Source: Streptomyces sp. NRRL S-337 (GTDB lineage: Bacteria > Actinomycetota > Actinomycetes > Streptomycetales > Streptomycetaceae). From it: a DNA stretch of 64,000 nucleotides. A program made the translations under genes and the position numbers. Positions 53,851 to 62,688 of the stretch are shown piece by piece (position 1 is the stretch's first letter; each line of letters opens with the position of its first letter). The notes beneath the pieces were generated by a model. That model did not search any database. It was not told where the DNA came from and saw only the letters and a list, made by a program, of their open reading frames with translations. The stretch lies in NCBI RefSeq assembly GCF_000720175.1, contig NZ_JOIX01000016.1, forward strand, positions 53,440 through 117,439, given 5' to 3'.

Positions 53851-54258
53851 ATGATCAACAAGCGTGCCGGGCGCCCGGCCCCCGCGGCCGCGGCGTCCTG
53901 CCGGGTCACCGTCTGCCGCGGCTGCTGCTGCGGCGATGCGGCCAAGATCCCGGGCGTGGACCACGCCGGTCAGATACCCCGGCTGCGGGCGGCCCTGGAC
54001 GGGGCGGCGCCGGTGCGCGCCTCGGACTGCCTGGACGTCTGCGACCAGGCGAACGTCGTGGTGGTGCAGCCCTCGCCGGCCGGCCGGGCGGCGGGTGGCC
54101 GGCCGGTGTGGCTGGGGCTGGTCAACGACGACGACGCGCTGGCGGACATCGCCGCCTGGATCCGGGCCGGCGGCCCCGGTCTGGCCGAACCCCCGGGCAT
54201 CCTGGACCTGTACACGATCACGGTGTCGCGGCGGGTACGCGAGGGACTGGCGGACTGA
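53851..54258 (+). CDS. Thioredoxin-like [2Fe-2S] ferredoxin-type protein
   Basis: 135-aa protein with the four-cysteine arrangement of thioredoxin-like 2Fe-2S ferredoxins: CRVTVCRGCCCGD at the N-terminus and SDCLDVCDQANVVVV in the middle, followed by an acidic DDDALADIAAW helix. ATG at 53851 chosen; a second ATG three codons earlier (53842) is possible. Instead of a ribosome-binding site, a TAGCAT box ends 7 nt before the ATG, typical of leaderless actinobacterial transcripts. Might pass electrons to the adjacent P450 or bind metal as a (cobaltochelatase-type) accessory protein. Confidence 0.75.
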   Translation: MINKRAGRPAPAAAASCRVTVCRGCCCGDAAKIPGVDHAGQIPRLRAALDGAAPVRASDCLDVCDQANVVVVQPSPAGRAAGGRPVWLGLVNDDDALADIAAWIRAGGPGLAEPPGILDLYTITVSRRVREGLAD

Positions 54259-54396
54259 GCGCACGCGCTCCGGCCCGGCGTCCGGCTCCTGCCGCCGGTT
54301 ACCGGATTCTTACGGCCGCGGGCCGGGCCGCGCGCCGCGCCGCCCGGTGGTGTTGGCTGGGGCCATGAGGTCTCTCCCGGGAAGGGCCCGCTGACC

Positions 54397-55191
54397 GTGC
54401 ACTGCGAACCGCCGCCCGCCGCTCCCCCGCCCGCCCCCGCGTCCGGGCCGCCCCGGCGCGTCCTGGTCGTCGAGGACGATCCGACCGTCGCCGAGGTCGT
54501 CACCGGCTATCTCTCCCGCGCCGGATACGCCACCGAGCACGCCGCCGACGGGTTCGCCGCACTGGACCGGGCCGCGGCCTTCCGGCCGCATCTGGTCGTC
54601 CTGGACCTGATGCTGCCCGGCCTCGACGGCCTGGAGGTGTGCCGCCGGCTGCGCCGCGCGGACGACGGGCCCGCGGTCCCGGTGGTGATGCTGACGGCGC
54701 GCGGCGAGGAGGCGGACCGCATCCTCGGGCTGGAGCTGGGCGCGGACGACTACGTGACCAAGCCGTTCAGCCCGCGCGAGCTGGTACTGCGGATCGGCTC
54801 GGTGCTGCGCCGCGCGGAGTCCCCGCCGCCGGCCGCGGCGCCCGCGCCCGTCCTGCGGGCCGGGGACCTGACCGCCGACCCCGAGGGCCGCCGGGCCGAC
54901 CGCGCAGGACGCGAACTCGCCCTCACTGCCCGCGAGTTCGACCTGCTGGTCTTCCTGATGCGCCACCCGGGCCGGGTCTTCTCCCGGGAGGAGCTGCTGC
55001 ACCGGGTGTGGGGCTGGGAGTTCGGCGATCTGTCGACGGTGACCGTCCATGTACGGCGGCTGCGCGAGAAGGTCGAGTCGGATCCGGCGGCGCCCCGGCT
55101 GGTGACGACGGTGTGGGGCGCGGGATACCGCTTCGATCCCGCGCCGGGCTCCCCCGGGCCGGAAGAGGTGGACGAGGGGTGTCTGCCATGA
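54397..55191 (+). CDS. OmpR-family response regulator
   Basis: 264-aa response regulator. Receiver domain with phosphoacceptor Asp70 (LVVLDLMLPG), acidic pair in VVEDDPT, Thr in VVMLTARG and Lys in YVTKPFSP. C-terminal winged-helix DNA-binding domain (ELALTAREFDLLVFL, WGWEFGDLSTVTVHVRRLR, GAGYRF). A 20-residue Pro/Ala-rich N-terminal extension is present with the GTG at 54397. Coupled by ATGA overlap to the histidine kinase gene. Confidence 0.94.
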   Translation: MHCEPPPAAPPPAPASGPPRRVLVVEDDPTVAEVVTGYLSRAGYATEHAADGFAALDRAAAFRPHLVVLDLMLPGLDGLEVCRRLRRADDGPAVPVVMLTARGEEADRILGLELGADDYVTKPFSPRELVLRIGSVLRRAESPPPAAAPAPVLRAGDLTADPEGRRADRAGRELALTAREFDLLVFLMRHPGRVFSREELLHRVWGWEFGDLSTVTVHVRRLREKVESDPAAPRLVTTVWGAGYRFDPAPGSPGPEEVDEGCLP

Positions 55192-56312
55192 CGGACTTCC
55201 TGGTCATCGTGGCGCTGGCGGCGCTCGGCGCGGCGCTGGTGGGGCTGCTCGCCGCACCCGCGGTACGGGCGCTGCGGCGCCGTTCGGTGGCGCTGTCGTT
55301 GTTCGCGGTGGCGGCGCTGGCGGTGGCCGCGATGGCTGCGGGCACGGTGGCGGTCGCCCAGGCGATGTTCCTGTCGGGGCACGACCTGGGCGTGGTGATG
55401 GCCGTGGTGGCGGTGTCCGGAGTGGTGTCGCTGGCGGCCGCGCTGCTCTTCGGCCGGCGGATCGCGGCGGGCAGCCGGGAGCTGGCACGGTCGGCGCGTA
55501 CGGTCGGCAGCGAGGGCGGATTCGTCGCGCCGGACGAGCCGCCGACGGCCGAACTCGCCGCACTGTCCCGGGCGTTGGAGGAGACCAGCGCCCGGCTGGC
55601 CAAGGCCCGGGAGCGCGAGCGGGCGCTGGACGGCTCCCGCCGCGAGCTGATCGCGGGCATCTCGCACGATCTGCGGACCCCGCTCGCCGGGCTGCGGGCG
55701 ATGGCCGAGGCGCTGGAGGACGGGGTCGCCGAGGACCCCGCGCGCTACCACTCCCGGATCCGGATCGAGGTGGAACGGCTGTCCGCCATGGTCGACGACC
55801 TCTTCGAACTGTCCCGCATCCAGGCCGGGGCGCTGGCCCTGACCCTGTCGCGGGTGTCGGTGTACGACCTGGTGGACGACGCGCTGACCGGGGCCCGGCC
55901 GCTGGCGCGGGCGGGCGGGGTGCGGCTGGTGGACGGTGGGGTGGCGCCGCTGCCGGTGCGGGTGGACGCCCAGCAGATCACCCGGGTCCTGGGCAATCTG
56001 CTGGTCAACGCGATCCGGGCGACCCCGGCCGAGGGGACCGTCGCGGTCAGCGCCCGGCAGGAGGCGGACCGGGTGGTCCTGGCCGTCGAGGACGGCTGCG
56101 GCGGCATCCCGCCGGAGGACCTGGCCCGGGTCTTCGACACCGGCTGGCGCGGTGGCAGCGCCCGCACCCCGCGCGCGGACGGCCAGGCCGGGGCGGGGCT
56201 CGGCCTGGCGATCGTCCGCGGCATCGTGGAGGCCCACGGCGGCCGGGCGACGGTACGGAACGCCGGCGCGGGCTGCCGCTTCGAGGTGGCCCTGCCGGGG
56301 GCGGGCGCGTAG
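55188..56312 (+). CDS. Sensor histidine kinase
   Basis: 374-aa membrane histidine kinase forming a two-component system with the upstream regulator. Two N-terminal hydrophobic regions (about 5-22 and 34-90) with almost no extracellular sensor loop, a HAMP-like segment, then HisKA with His160 (AGISHDLRTPL) and the ATPase domain: NLLVNAIRAT (N box), VEDGCGGI (G1), GAGLGLAIVRGIV (G2). The short loop between membrane helices suggests sensing within or near the membrane. ATG 55188 overlaps the regulator stop. Signal and targets unknown. Confidence 0.92.
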   Translation: MTDFLVIVALAALGAALVGLLAAPAVRALRRRSVALSLFAVAALAVAAMAAGTVAVAQAMFLSGHDLGVVMAVVAVSGVVSLAAALLFGRRIAAGSRELARSARTVGSEGGFVAPDEPPTAELAALSRALEETSARLAKARERERALDGSRRELIAGISHDLRTPLAGLRAMAEALEDGVAEDPARYHSRIRIEVERLSAMVDDLFELSRIQAGALALTLSRVSVYDLVDDALTGARPLARAGGVRLVDGGVAPLPVRVDAQQITRVLGNLLVNAIRATPAEGTVAVSARQEADRVVLAVEDGCGGIPPEDLARVFDTGWRGGSARTPRADGQAGAGLGLAIVRGIVEAHGGRATVRNAGAGCRFEVALPGAGA

Positions 56313-56340
56313 GAGTCCGGCCGGGCACCGCCCCACCGGC

Positions 56341-57648
56341 TCAGTTGCGGGCCGCCGCCCCGTCCCGTTTCTCCGGTCCGGGACCGGTGGCGTGGTGCGC
56401 GTCGTCCGTCCGGCGCTCCGGGAAGTCCCGGACGGTACGGACCGGCGAGAGGAGCAGGGTCAGGGCCGCGAGCGGCACACCGGCGGTCGTGATCCACAGG
56501 GCGGTGCGGACCCCGAGGGCGGAGCCGAGCGCACCGCCGAGCAGGGCACCCAGCGGCAGCGTCCCGTAGTTCAGGAAGGCGCTGCTGGCCACCAGCCGGC
56601 CGAGCAGGGAGGGCGGGCAGTACCGCTGCTGGAAGCCCACCTTGAGGATGTTGCCGCCCACCACGCCCGCGCTGACCCCGAAGCTGCCCGCGACGTAGAG
56701 CAGCGTGCCGGCCCCCTGGGTGGTCAGCGGGATGAGCAACGCGGCGCTGGGCAGGCCGAGTTCGTACAGCAGCATGGCGCGGGCGGTGCCCAGCCGGGCG
56801 GCGGTGCGGCGCACCAGGAACGCGCCCGCTATCCCGCCCGTACTGGCCAGCGCGAGCAGTCCGCCGACGGCTCCGGACGGCAGGCCGACCTCGCGTACCA
56901 GGAAGACGGCGACCAGGGACTGATAGGCCATCAGCGCCAGGTTGGAGAGGGCGCCGAAGAGCGTCAGCGTACGGAACCACACATCGCCGGCGACCAGCCG
57001 CACGCCCTCGGCGATCTCGGCGGGCAGGGAGCGCGCCGCGCGGCCGTCGTTCCGTTTGGCCGGGCGGGGTTCGCGGTGCCGGATGCCGAGCAGGCACAGC
57101 AGTGAGACGAGGAACGTGCCGGCGTTGGCCAGCAGGCCGTTGACCGCGCCCGCCAGTTGGGCGAGGAGGCCGGCGGTGCCCTGTCCGACGATCTGCGCGG
57201 CGGAGGCGCTGCCGTGCAGCTTGGCGTTGCCCTCGGCCTGGTCGGCGGGGTCGAGGAGGGTGGGGAGGTAGGCGCTGTACGCGGTCTGGAAGACCACCGC
57301 GGCGCCGCCGGTCAGCAGGGCCACCGCGAGCAGCGCTCCCAGGCCGAGCCTGCCGTACCGGGCGAGGACGGGGACGGCGGCGAAGAGCGCCAGGGACAGC
57401 GCGGCGGAGGCGAGCATCAGGGGGCGGCGGCGCACCCGGTCCACCCATACGCCGACCGGGAGGCCGATCAGCAGCCAGGGCAGCCAGCCGGCGGCGGCGA
57501 GCAGTCCGACCGCGAAGGTGGAGGCGTGCAGGGTGGACACCGCGACGAGCGGCATGGCCACGTTGGTGACCGCGGCCCCGAACTTCCCGGCCGTCTCGCC
57601 GCACCACAGCAGCCGGAAGTCGCGGTGCCGGCGGAGCAGTCCGCTCAC
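56341..57648 (-). CDS. MFS transporter, drug-efflux type
   Basis: 435-aa major facilitator with about 12 hydrophobic segments, of the group of actinobacterial efflux proteins starting LLRRHRDFRLLWCGETAGKFG. Loop 2-3 motif VGVWVDRVRRRPLM resembles MFS motif A. A Lys/Arg-rich central loop and a hydrophilic C-terminus of about 35 residues. GTG at 57648 overlaps the stop of the ArsR-type regulator (GTGA), so the regulator very likely controls it. Substrate unknown; exporter role inferred. Confidence 0.9.
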   Translation of the reverse strand: MSGLLRRHRDFRLLWCGETAGKFGAAVTNVAMPLVAVSTLHASTFAVGLLAAAGWLPWLLIGLPVGVWVDRVRRRPLMLASAALSLALFAAVPVLARYGRLGLGALLAVALLTGGAAVVFQTAYSAYLPTLLDPADQAEGNAKLHGSASAAQIVGQGTAGLLAQLAGAVNGLLANAGTFLVSLLCLLGIRHREPRPAKRNDGRAARSLPAEIAEGVRLVAGDVWFRTLTLFGALSNLALMAYQSLVAVFLVREVGLPSGAVGGLLALASTGGIAGAFLVRRTAARLGTARAMLLYELGLPSAALLIPLTTQGAGTLLYVAGSFGVSAGVVGGNILKVGFQQRYCPPSLLGRLVASSAFLNYGTLPLGALLGGALGSALGVRTALWITTAGVPLAALTLLLSPVRTVRDFPERRTDDAHHATGPGPEKRDGAAARN

Positions 57649-58298
57649 CGGTCGCCGCCCCCGTCCGCGTCCCCGCTCTCCTTCCGGGGGAAGGACTGCA
57701 GTTGGACGAGGACCGGCCGGACCGGGTCGCCGTCCACCGCGGACGGGTTCCGGTTGGCGTCCAGCGCCGCCGCCCGGTGCCTTGCGACGACCTCGGCCAA
57801 CTCGGCGTTGAGCGCCCGCAGTTGCTCGGCGGTCATCCGTAGGTCCTGCCAGCGGGAGAGGGTGCCGGCGTTGTGCCACTCGGGCTCCCAGTCCTCGGTG
57901 AGGTAGGTCGTGACCTGGTGGAAGTCCCGCTGGACGAACTCGTGGAGGTAGACCGACAAGGCGCCGCGGGTGGCCGGATCGTCGCGGAAGTCGGTGGTGT
58001 CGAGGCGGTGTGAGACCCGGGCCGCCCGCCACCAGCGTTCGCGCTTGGTGCCCCGGCCGGTGTCCTCCTCGATGAAACCGTGGTCGGCGAGGTGGCGCAG
58101 GTGCCAGCTGACGGTGCCGGTGTTCTCACCGAGCTGTCGGGCCACCCCCGTCGCGGTGTCCGGGCCGTCGAGGGTCAGCAGGTCCAGGATCCGCATCCGC
58201 AGCGGATGCGCCAGGCCGCGCAGGCTGCGGGCGTCCATCCGGCGCTCGGGAAGGGCGCCGGCCGGCTGCGCAGGCGGCGTTGAGGGGTCGTCAGGCAT
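57645..58298 (-). CDS. ArsR-family (HTH_20) transcriptional regulator
   Basis: 217-aa winged-helix regulator. The DNA-binding domain at about residues 15-85 (ARSLRGLAHPLRMRILDLL, ATGVARQLGENTGTVSWHLRHL) is the HTH_20/ArsR type; the C-terminal half resembles the helical partner domain of regulators paired with MFS pumps (HEFVQRDFHQVTTYLTEDW). No metal-binding cysteine pattern, so it probably senses an organic ligand. ATG 58298. Three palindromes (58316-58364) lie immediately upstream. Coupled to the transporter gene. Confidence 0.9.
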   Translation of the reverse strand: MPDDPSTPPAQPAGALPERRMDARSLRGLAHPLRMRILDLLTLDGPDTATGVARQLGENTGTVSWHLRHLADHGFIEEDTGRGTKRERWWRAARVSHRLDTTDFRDDPATRGALSVYLHEFVQRDFHQVTTYLTEDWEPEWHNAGTLSRWQDLRMTAEQLRALNAELAEVVARHRAAALDANRNPSAVDGDPVRPVLVQLQSFPRKESGDADGGGDR

Positions 58299-58315
58299 GA
58301 GACGAGCATAGCTTT

Positions 58316-58364
58316 GCAGAGGGTCCTCTGCACAGGGTTCTCTGCAGAGAAATCTCTGCAGAGA
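58316..58364. promoter_or_regulatory. Triple palindromic operator of the ArsR-MFS pair
   Basis: Three perfect palindromes, all built on CTCTGC/GCAGAG: GCAGAGGGTCCTCTGC (58316-58331), TTCTCTGCAGAGAA (58338-58351) and TCTCTGCAGAGA (58353-58364). The site ends only 3 bp from the stop of the cytochrome gene (58367) and starts 18 bp before the regulator start. Repetition and position fit autorepression. Confidence 0.75.
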
Positions 58365-58366
58365 AA

Positions 58367-59026
58367 TTACTCCTCCTCCCCTCTGCCTCCCTTGCCGTCC
58401 TCCGGCGTCCACAACGGGTGTTCACGCCGGGCCCATGCCGCGTCGACCGACCCGGTGCGCAGCCCCGCCCTCGACTCGGGGTCCCGGTACGCCATCCAGA
58501 TGTGGCCGCCGATCACGATGAGGAGGCTGAGGGCGAGCCAGTCGTGGACGAACGTGGCGCCGGTACGCCAGACCAGCGGCGCCAGGTGCGTGAACCACAT
58601 CAGCAGGCCGGTGCCGGTCATCACCAGAACCGCGCCGGCGAGCCAGGCCGCGTACAGCTTCTGGCCGGCGTTGAACTTCCCGGCCGGACGGCCTCCCCGG
58701 CGGCGGAGCACGGACCGCAGCCAGCGCCGGTCGTGCGGGCCGAAGCGGTTGAGGCGGGTGAGGTCGGCGCGCAGCGCACGGGAGGCCAGACCGAGCAGCA
58801 GCGGGACCGGCAGCAGGATGCCGGACCACTCGTGGAGGGTGACCATCAGGGCGCGGCGGCCGACGAGTTGGGCGAGGAAGGGGAGGTAGAGGCAGGCCGC
58901 GGTGGCCACGCAGACGGCCATGAGGGCGGCGGTGGCCCGGTGCACCCGGTGTTCGGCGCGGGCGAAGCGCTTGACGCGGGGACGGCCTTGGGCCGGACCG
59001 GCGGCGGTCTCAGGTCGTGGGGACAT
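58367..59026 (-). CDS. Cytochrome b561-like membrane protein (molybdo-enzyme partner)
   Basis: 219-aa membrane protein of the b-type cytochrome group (Ni/Fe-hydrogenase/formate-type cytochrome b fold). Four hydrophobic segments; candidate haem histidines in AEHRVHRATAALMAV, TLHEWSGILLPV, TFVHDWLA and IGGHIWMA. ATG at 59026 overlaps the end of the molybdo-enzyme gene by 17 nt, so translation is coupled; this cytochrome probably carries electrons between the membrane and the exported molybdo-enzyme, as YedZ does for YedY. Ends just before the ArsR operators. Confidence 0.8.
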   Translation of the reverse strand: MSPRPETAAGPAQGRPRVKRFARAEHRVHRATAALMAVCVATAACLYLPFLAQLVGRRALMVTLHEWSGILLPVPLLLGLASRALRADLTRLNRFGPHDRRWLRSVLRRRGGRPAGKFNAGQKLYAAWLAGAVLVMTGTGLLMWFTHLAPLVWRTGATFVHDWLALSLLIVIGGHIWMAYRDPESRAGLRTGSVDAAWARREHPLWTPEDGKGGRGEEE

Positions 59027-59762
59027 CGTCCCGTCCGTTCGACCGGCCGACCCAGGCATCGACGTCATATCCGAGCTGCTCCCAGTATCCGGGCTGGACG
59101 TGGTCGGTGACGGTGATCCCGGAGAGCCACTTCGCCGACTTGTAGAAGTACATGGGCGCGACGTAGAGCCGCACCGGGCCGCCGTGGTCGTGGCCGAGCG
59201 GCCGGTCCTGCATCCGCAGGGCGATCAGCACGTCGTGGCGGCGGGCCTGTTCGAGGGTGAGGGATTCGCTGTAGGCGCCGTCGAAGCAGGTGAAGCGGAC
59301 GGCCTTGGCCTCGGGGCGGACACCGGCGGCATCAAGGAGGGTGGCCAGGCGCACACCCTCGAACGCGGTGTGGGGCACCCGCCAGCCGGTCACGCACTGG
59401 ACGTCGCGGACCAGCCGGGTCTGCGGCAGGGCGCGCAGATCGGCGAGGCGGTAGCTGGCGCGGTGGCGCACCAGGCCGTCGACGGTGAGGCGGTAGCTGT
59501 GCTCGTCCTTGTCCGGGACGGAACCGGTCACCGAGTAGTAGCGGAAGCCGCCGCCGGCGGGCAGCAGACCGGACAGGCCGGTGGGGTCGTTCTGCGCGGC
59601 GGCGCCGAGGGTCTCGTCGTAGGCGCGCTGGAGGTAGGGGGCCGCGGCGACGCCGGCCGCGCCGGCCGCGAGCATCCCGAGCACCACGCGGCGGCCGACG
59701 GGCGTGCCGCGCCGGTCGTCGTCGTGGCCGGCCGGGCGGGCCGGATTCTCGTCCTTGGTCAC
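59010..59762 (-). CDS. Tat-exported molybdopterin-dependent oxidoreductase (sulfite oxidase/MsrP fold)
   Basis: 250-aa molybdo-enzyme. N-terminal twin-arginine signal with Arg24-Arg25 (GRRVVLGMLAAGAAG) directs the folded protein across the membrane. The oxidoreductase_molyb domain follows, with Mo-thiolate Cys123 in VQCVTGW. Conserved blocks LTVDGLV, FTCFDGAYSESL, GPVRLYVAPMYFYKSAKWL and YWEQLGYD. The lack of a dimerisation domain fits the YedY/MsrP-like group that reduces oxidised methionine or other sulfoxides, but the substrate is unproven. GTG at 59762. Partner cytochrome directly downstream. Confidence 0.88.
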   Translation of the reverse strand: MTKDENPARPAGHDDDRRGTPVGRRVVLGMLAAGAAGVAAAPYLQRAYDETLGAAAQNDPTGLSGLLPAGGGFRYYSVTGSVPDKDEHSYRLTVDGLVRHRASYRLADLRALPQTRLVRDVQCVTGWRVPHTAFEGVRLATLLDAAGVRPEAKAVRFTCFDGAYSESLTLEQARRHDVLIALRMQDRPLGHDHGGPVRLYVAPMYFYKSAKWLSGITVTDHVQPGYWEQLGYDVDAWVGRSNGRDDVPTT

Positions 59763-59825
59763 CCCTCGATTCGAACACCGCGCGGGCGCCGGGGCCAGTG
59801 TCCGGGCCCCGGCGTCAGACTTTCG

Positions 59826-60818
59826 TCATGGGCCGGTGCGTCCGAACCCCCGGGCCCGGCGCAGGGCGGTGGCCCGGGCGGTCCGGAAGGCGCGGTCGGG
59901 GTCGCGGCCCGCGTACGACCAGGGGGCGCGGGTCCGGTGGCGGCCGATGCGCGCGAAGAGGGTGGCGGCCTCGGCCATCCGGCCCTCGTGGAAGGTGGCG
60001 TGGGCCAGGAAGTTGAGGTCGACCTCGCCGCGGGGGTGGTCCTCGCCCTCCCATTCCAGCCACCAGTCGAAGGCGGCCTGCCGGAGCCGGTGCGCGTGCC
60101 GGGTCTTCCAGTGACCGGAGTCCGCCGGGTCGGGCGGCTCCAGGCCGGCCGCGGCCCGTACGCGGTAGCGCTCGGCGTGGGCGACGACGGGGAGCAGGGC
60201 GAGCGGGGAGTCCGCGGGGGCGCGGGCGGCGGCGCGGGCGGCGAAGGCATGGGCCGGGTGCCGCGGGTCGTCGGCGGCGTGCGGCTGCTGTTCGGCGAGG
60301 CAGGCGGCCATCAGGTGGTGGGCGTGGTGGTGGTCGGGGTGCCGGGCCCGTATCTGGCTGAAGGCGTGGGCGCGGGCGTCCTCGGTGCCGGTGCGGCGGG
60401 CCAGGATCAGCGCGCCGAGCCAAGGCGTGGGGTCGTCGGGCAGCAGCCGGGCGGCGGCCGCACAGGCCGCGGCGGCGGCACCACTGCTGGTCTCGCCGCG
60501 CAGCGCCCGCCGGACGGTGGCGACGGCGAGGAGGGTGGCCGCGTCCCCGCTGTCCGGTTCGGCGAGCTGCCAGTCACCGGCCCAGGCGGCACTGCCCGGG
60601 CAGCCGGCCAGCACCGTTAATCGGTGGCCCCGGCGGTCCCAGTCGGTACCGGTCTCGGCGAGCAGGGTGCGCACCCGGGCCCACTGGCCGAGCGCCAGGG
60701 CGTCGGCGGCGACGGCCAGTTCGGCGTCGTCCAGCGCGGGGCCGGTGGCCGGGCCGGCCGCCCGGCCGGTGGGTCCGGGGGCCGGGGGTGCGAGGGGCGG
60801 CGAGGGGGAAATCGACAT
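59826..60818 (-). CDS. Hypothetical helical-repeat protein
   Basis: 330-aa soluble protein, Ala/Arg-rich, predicted all-helical, with TPR-like pattern (FLAHATFHEGRMAEAATLFARIG). The stretch RHPDHHHAHHLMAAC is His-rich. Pro-rich N-terminal 25 residues. Recognised only as a conserved Streptomyces-type protein without known role. ATG 60818 (a GTG one codon earlier is possible). Lies behind the molybdo-enzyme promoter in the same orientation but with no obvious link. Confidence 0.7.
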   Translation of the reverse strand: MSISPSPPLAPPAPGPTGRAAGPATGPALDDAELAVAADALALGQWARVRTLLAETGTDWDRRGHRLTVLAGCPGSAAWAGDWQLAEPDSGDAATLLAVATVRRALRGETSSGAAAAACAAAARLLPDDPTPWLGALILARRTGTEDARAHAFSQIRARHPDHHHAHHLMAACLAEQQPHAADDPRHPAHAFAARAAARAPADSPLALLPVVAHAERYRVRAAAGLEPPDPADSGHWKTRHAHRLRQAAFDWWLEWEGEDHPRGEVDLNFLAHATFHEGRMAEAATLFARIGRHRTRAPWSYAGRDPDRAFRTARATALRRARGFGRTGP

Positions 60819-61032
60819 CACGGGTCAGCGGGCTCCATGGCGCGCCGCGCCGGTCGTGCGCCGCACCTGTCGTCCTTGGTGGGCGGGGCCGGGTCTGCGC
60901 GCGCCTGTGCAGAGGGTGACGGTCTGGTCCGCACCAGTCATCACGCACAGCAAAGCGGTCCGCAGAGCCCCCCGTCAAGGCGGAAAGAGGAATGGCTGGA
61001 TCCGCCAACATCCTCCGCGGGCCCCCACGCCG

Positions 61033-62688
61033 TCAGGCCACCGCCCGTGCGGCCGCCCGTCCCGCCGTACGGCCGGAGAACAGGCAGCCGCCCAGGAAGG
61101 TGCCCTCCAGCGAGCGGTAGCCGTGCACCCCGCCGCCGCCGAAGCCGGCCGCCTCGCCCGCCGCGTAGACGCCCGGCAGGGGCGCCCCGCCGTCGGCCAG
61201 CACCCGCGAGGAGAGGTCGGTCTCCAGCCCGCCGAGCGTCTTGCGGGTGAGGATGCTCAGCCGGACGGCGATCAGCGGGCCGGCCCCGGGGTCGAGCAGC
61301 CGGTGCGGGGCCGCGGTGCGGATCAACCGGTCACCGAGGTACTTGCGGGCCCCGCGCACCGCCGTCACCTGGAGGTCCTTGGTGAAGGAGTTGACGATCT
61401 CCCGGTCCCGGGCCACGATCTCGCCGCGCAGCGCGGCCTCGTCGATCAGCGGCTCCTTGGTGAGCGCGTTCATCCGCCGTACGAGATCGGGCAGCGAGCG
61501 CTCGACGATGAAGTCCGTGCCGCGGTCCATGAACGCCTGCACCGGACCGGGCGCGCCGGCCCTGGCCCGGCCCAGCACGTCACGAATGCTCTTGCCGGTC
61601 AGATCGGGGTTCTGCTCGGAGCCGGAGAGGGTGAACTCCTTCTCGATGATCTTCCGGGTGAGCACGAACCAGGTGTGGTCGTGGCCGGTGCGCATGATGT
61701 GTTCGAGGGTGCCGAGGGTGTCGAAGCCCGGGAACAGCGGCACCGGCAGCCGCCGGCCGCGGGCGTCCAGCCACAGCGGGGAGGGGCCGGAGAGGATCCG
61801 GATGCCGTGCAGCGGCCAGATCGGGTTCCAGTTCTCGATGCCCTCGGTGTAGTGCCACATCCGGTCGCGGTTGATGATCCGCCCGCCGGCCGCCTCGGTG
61901 ATACCCAGCATCCTGCCGTCGACGTGCGCGGGCACACCGGACAGCATCCGCTCCGGCGGGGTCCCCAGGCGCTCGGGCCAGTTGGCGCGCACCAGCTCGT
62001 GGTTGCCGCCGATCCCGCCGGAGGTGACGATCACGGCCTGCGCCCGCAGCTCGAAGGCGCCGGTCACCTCGCGGCTGCTGGGCTTCCCGCGCGGGACGTC
62101 GGAGGGCGCCAGGACCTCGCCGCTGACCGTGTCCACGCTGCCGGCGCTCCGGGTGAGACTGGTGACCCGGTGCCGGAAGCGGAGGTCCACCAGGCCGCGC
62201 GCGGCCCCGGCCCGCACCCGGCGCTCGAACGGCGCGACCAGACCGGGGCCGGTGCCCCAGGTGATGTGGAAGCGCGGGACGGAGTTGCCGTGCCCGGTCG
62301 CGGCGTAGCCGCCCCGTTCGGCCCAGCCCACGACGGGGAAGAACCGTACGCCCTGCCGGTGCAGCCAGGACCGCTTCTCACCGGCCGCGAAATCGACGTA
62401 CGCCTCGGCCCAGGTGCGCGGCCAGTGGTCCTCCGGACGGTCGAATCCGGCCGCGCCGAGCCAGTCCTGCCACGCCAGGGCGTGGCTGTCGCGGATCCGC
62501 AGCCGGCGCTGTTCGGGTGAGTCCACGAGGAAGAGGCCACCGAAGGACCAATGGGCCTGCCCGCCGAGGGACTGCTCGGGCTCCTGGTCGAGCAGGATCA
62601 CCTTGCGGCCCGCGTCCACCAGTTCCGCCGTGGCCGCCAGCCCCGCCAAACCCGCTCCGATCACGATCACATCAGCGTCGTACGCCAT
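61033..62688 (-). CDS. FAD-binding dehydrogenase (flavoprotein, fumarate reductase/KstD-like fold)
   Basis: 551-aa flavoenzyme. N-terminal FAD Rossmann motif GAGLAGLAATAELV (residues 12-25) and LLDQEPEQSLGGQAHWS; the C-terminal FAD block reads GVYAAGEAAGFGGGGVHGYRSLEG. The family (COG3573) is related to fumarate reductase and 3-ketosteroid dehydrogenase flavoproteins; substrate unknown. ATG at 62688. Divergent from the DMT-type transporter gene. Confidence 0.9.
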   Translation of the reverse strand: MAYDADVIVIGAGLAGLAATAELVDAGRKVILLDQEPEQSLGGQAHWSFGGLFLVDSPEQRRLRIRDSHALAWQDWLGAAGFDRPEDHWPRTWAEAYVDFAAGEKRSWLHRQGVRFFPVVGWAERGGYAATGHGNSVPRFHITWGTGPGLVAPFERRVRAGAARGLVDLRFRHRVTSLTRSAGSVDTVSGEVLAPSDVPRGKPSSREVTGAFELRAQAVIVTSGGIGGNHELVRANWPERLGTPPERMLSGVPAHVDGRMLGITEAAGGRIINRDRMWHYTEGIENWNPIWPLHGIRILSGPSPLWLDARGRRLPVPLFPGFDTLGTLEHIMRTGHDHTWFVLTRKIIEKEFTLSGSEQNPDLTGKSIRDVLGRARAGAPGPVQAFMDRGTDFIVERSLPDLVRRMNALTKEPLIDEAALRGEIVARDREIVNSFTKDLQVTAVRGARKYLGDRLIRTAAPHRLLDPGAGPLIAVRLSILTRKTLGGLETDLSSRVLADGGAPLPGVYAAGEAAGFGGGGVHGYRSLEGTFLGGCLFSGRTAGRAAARAVA

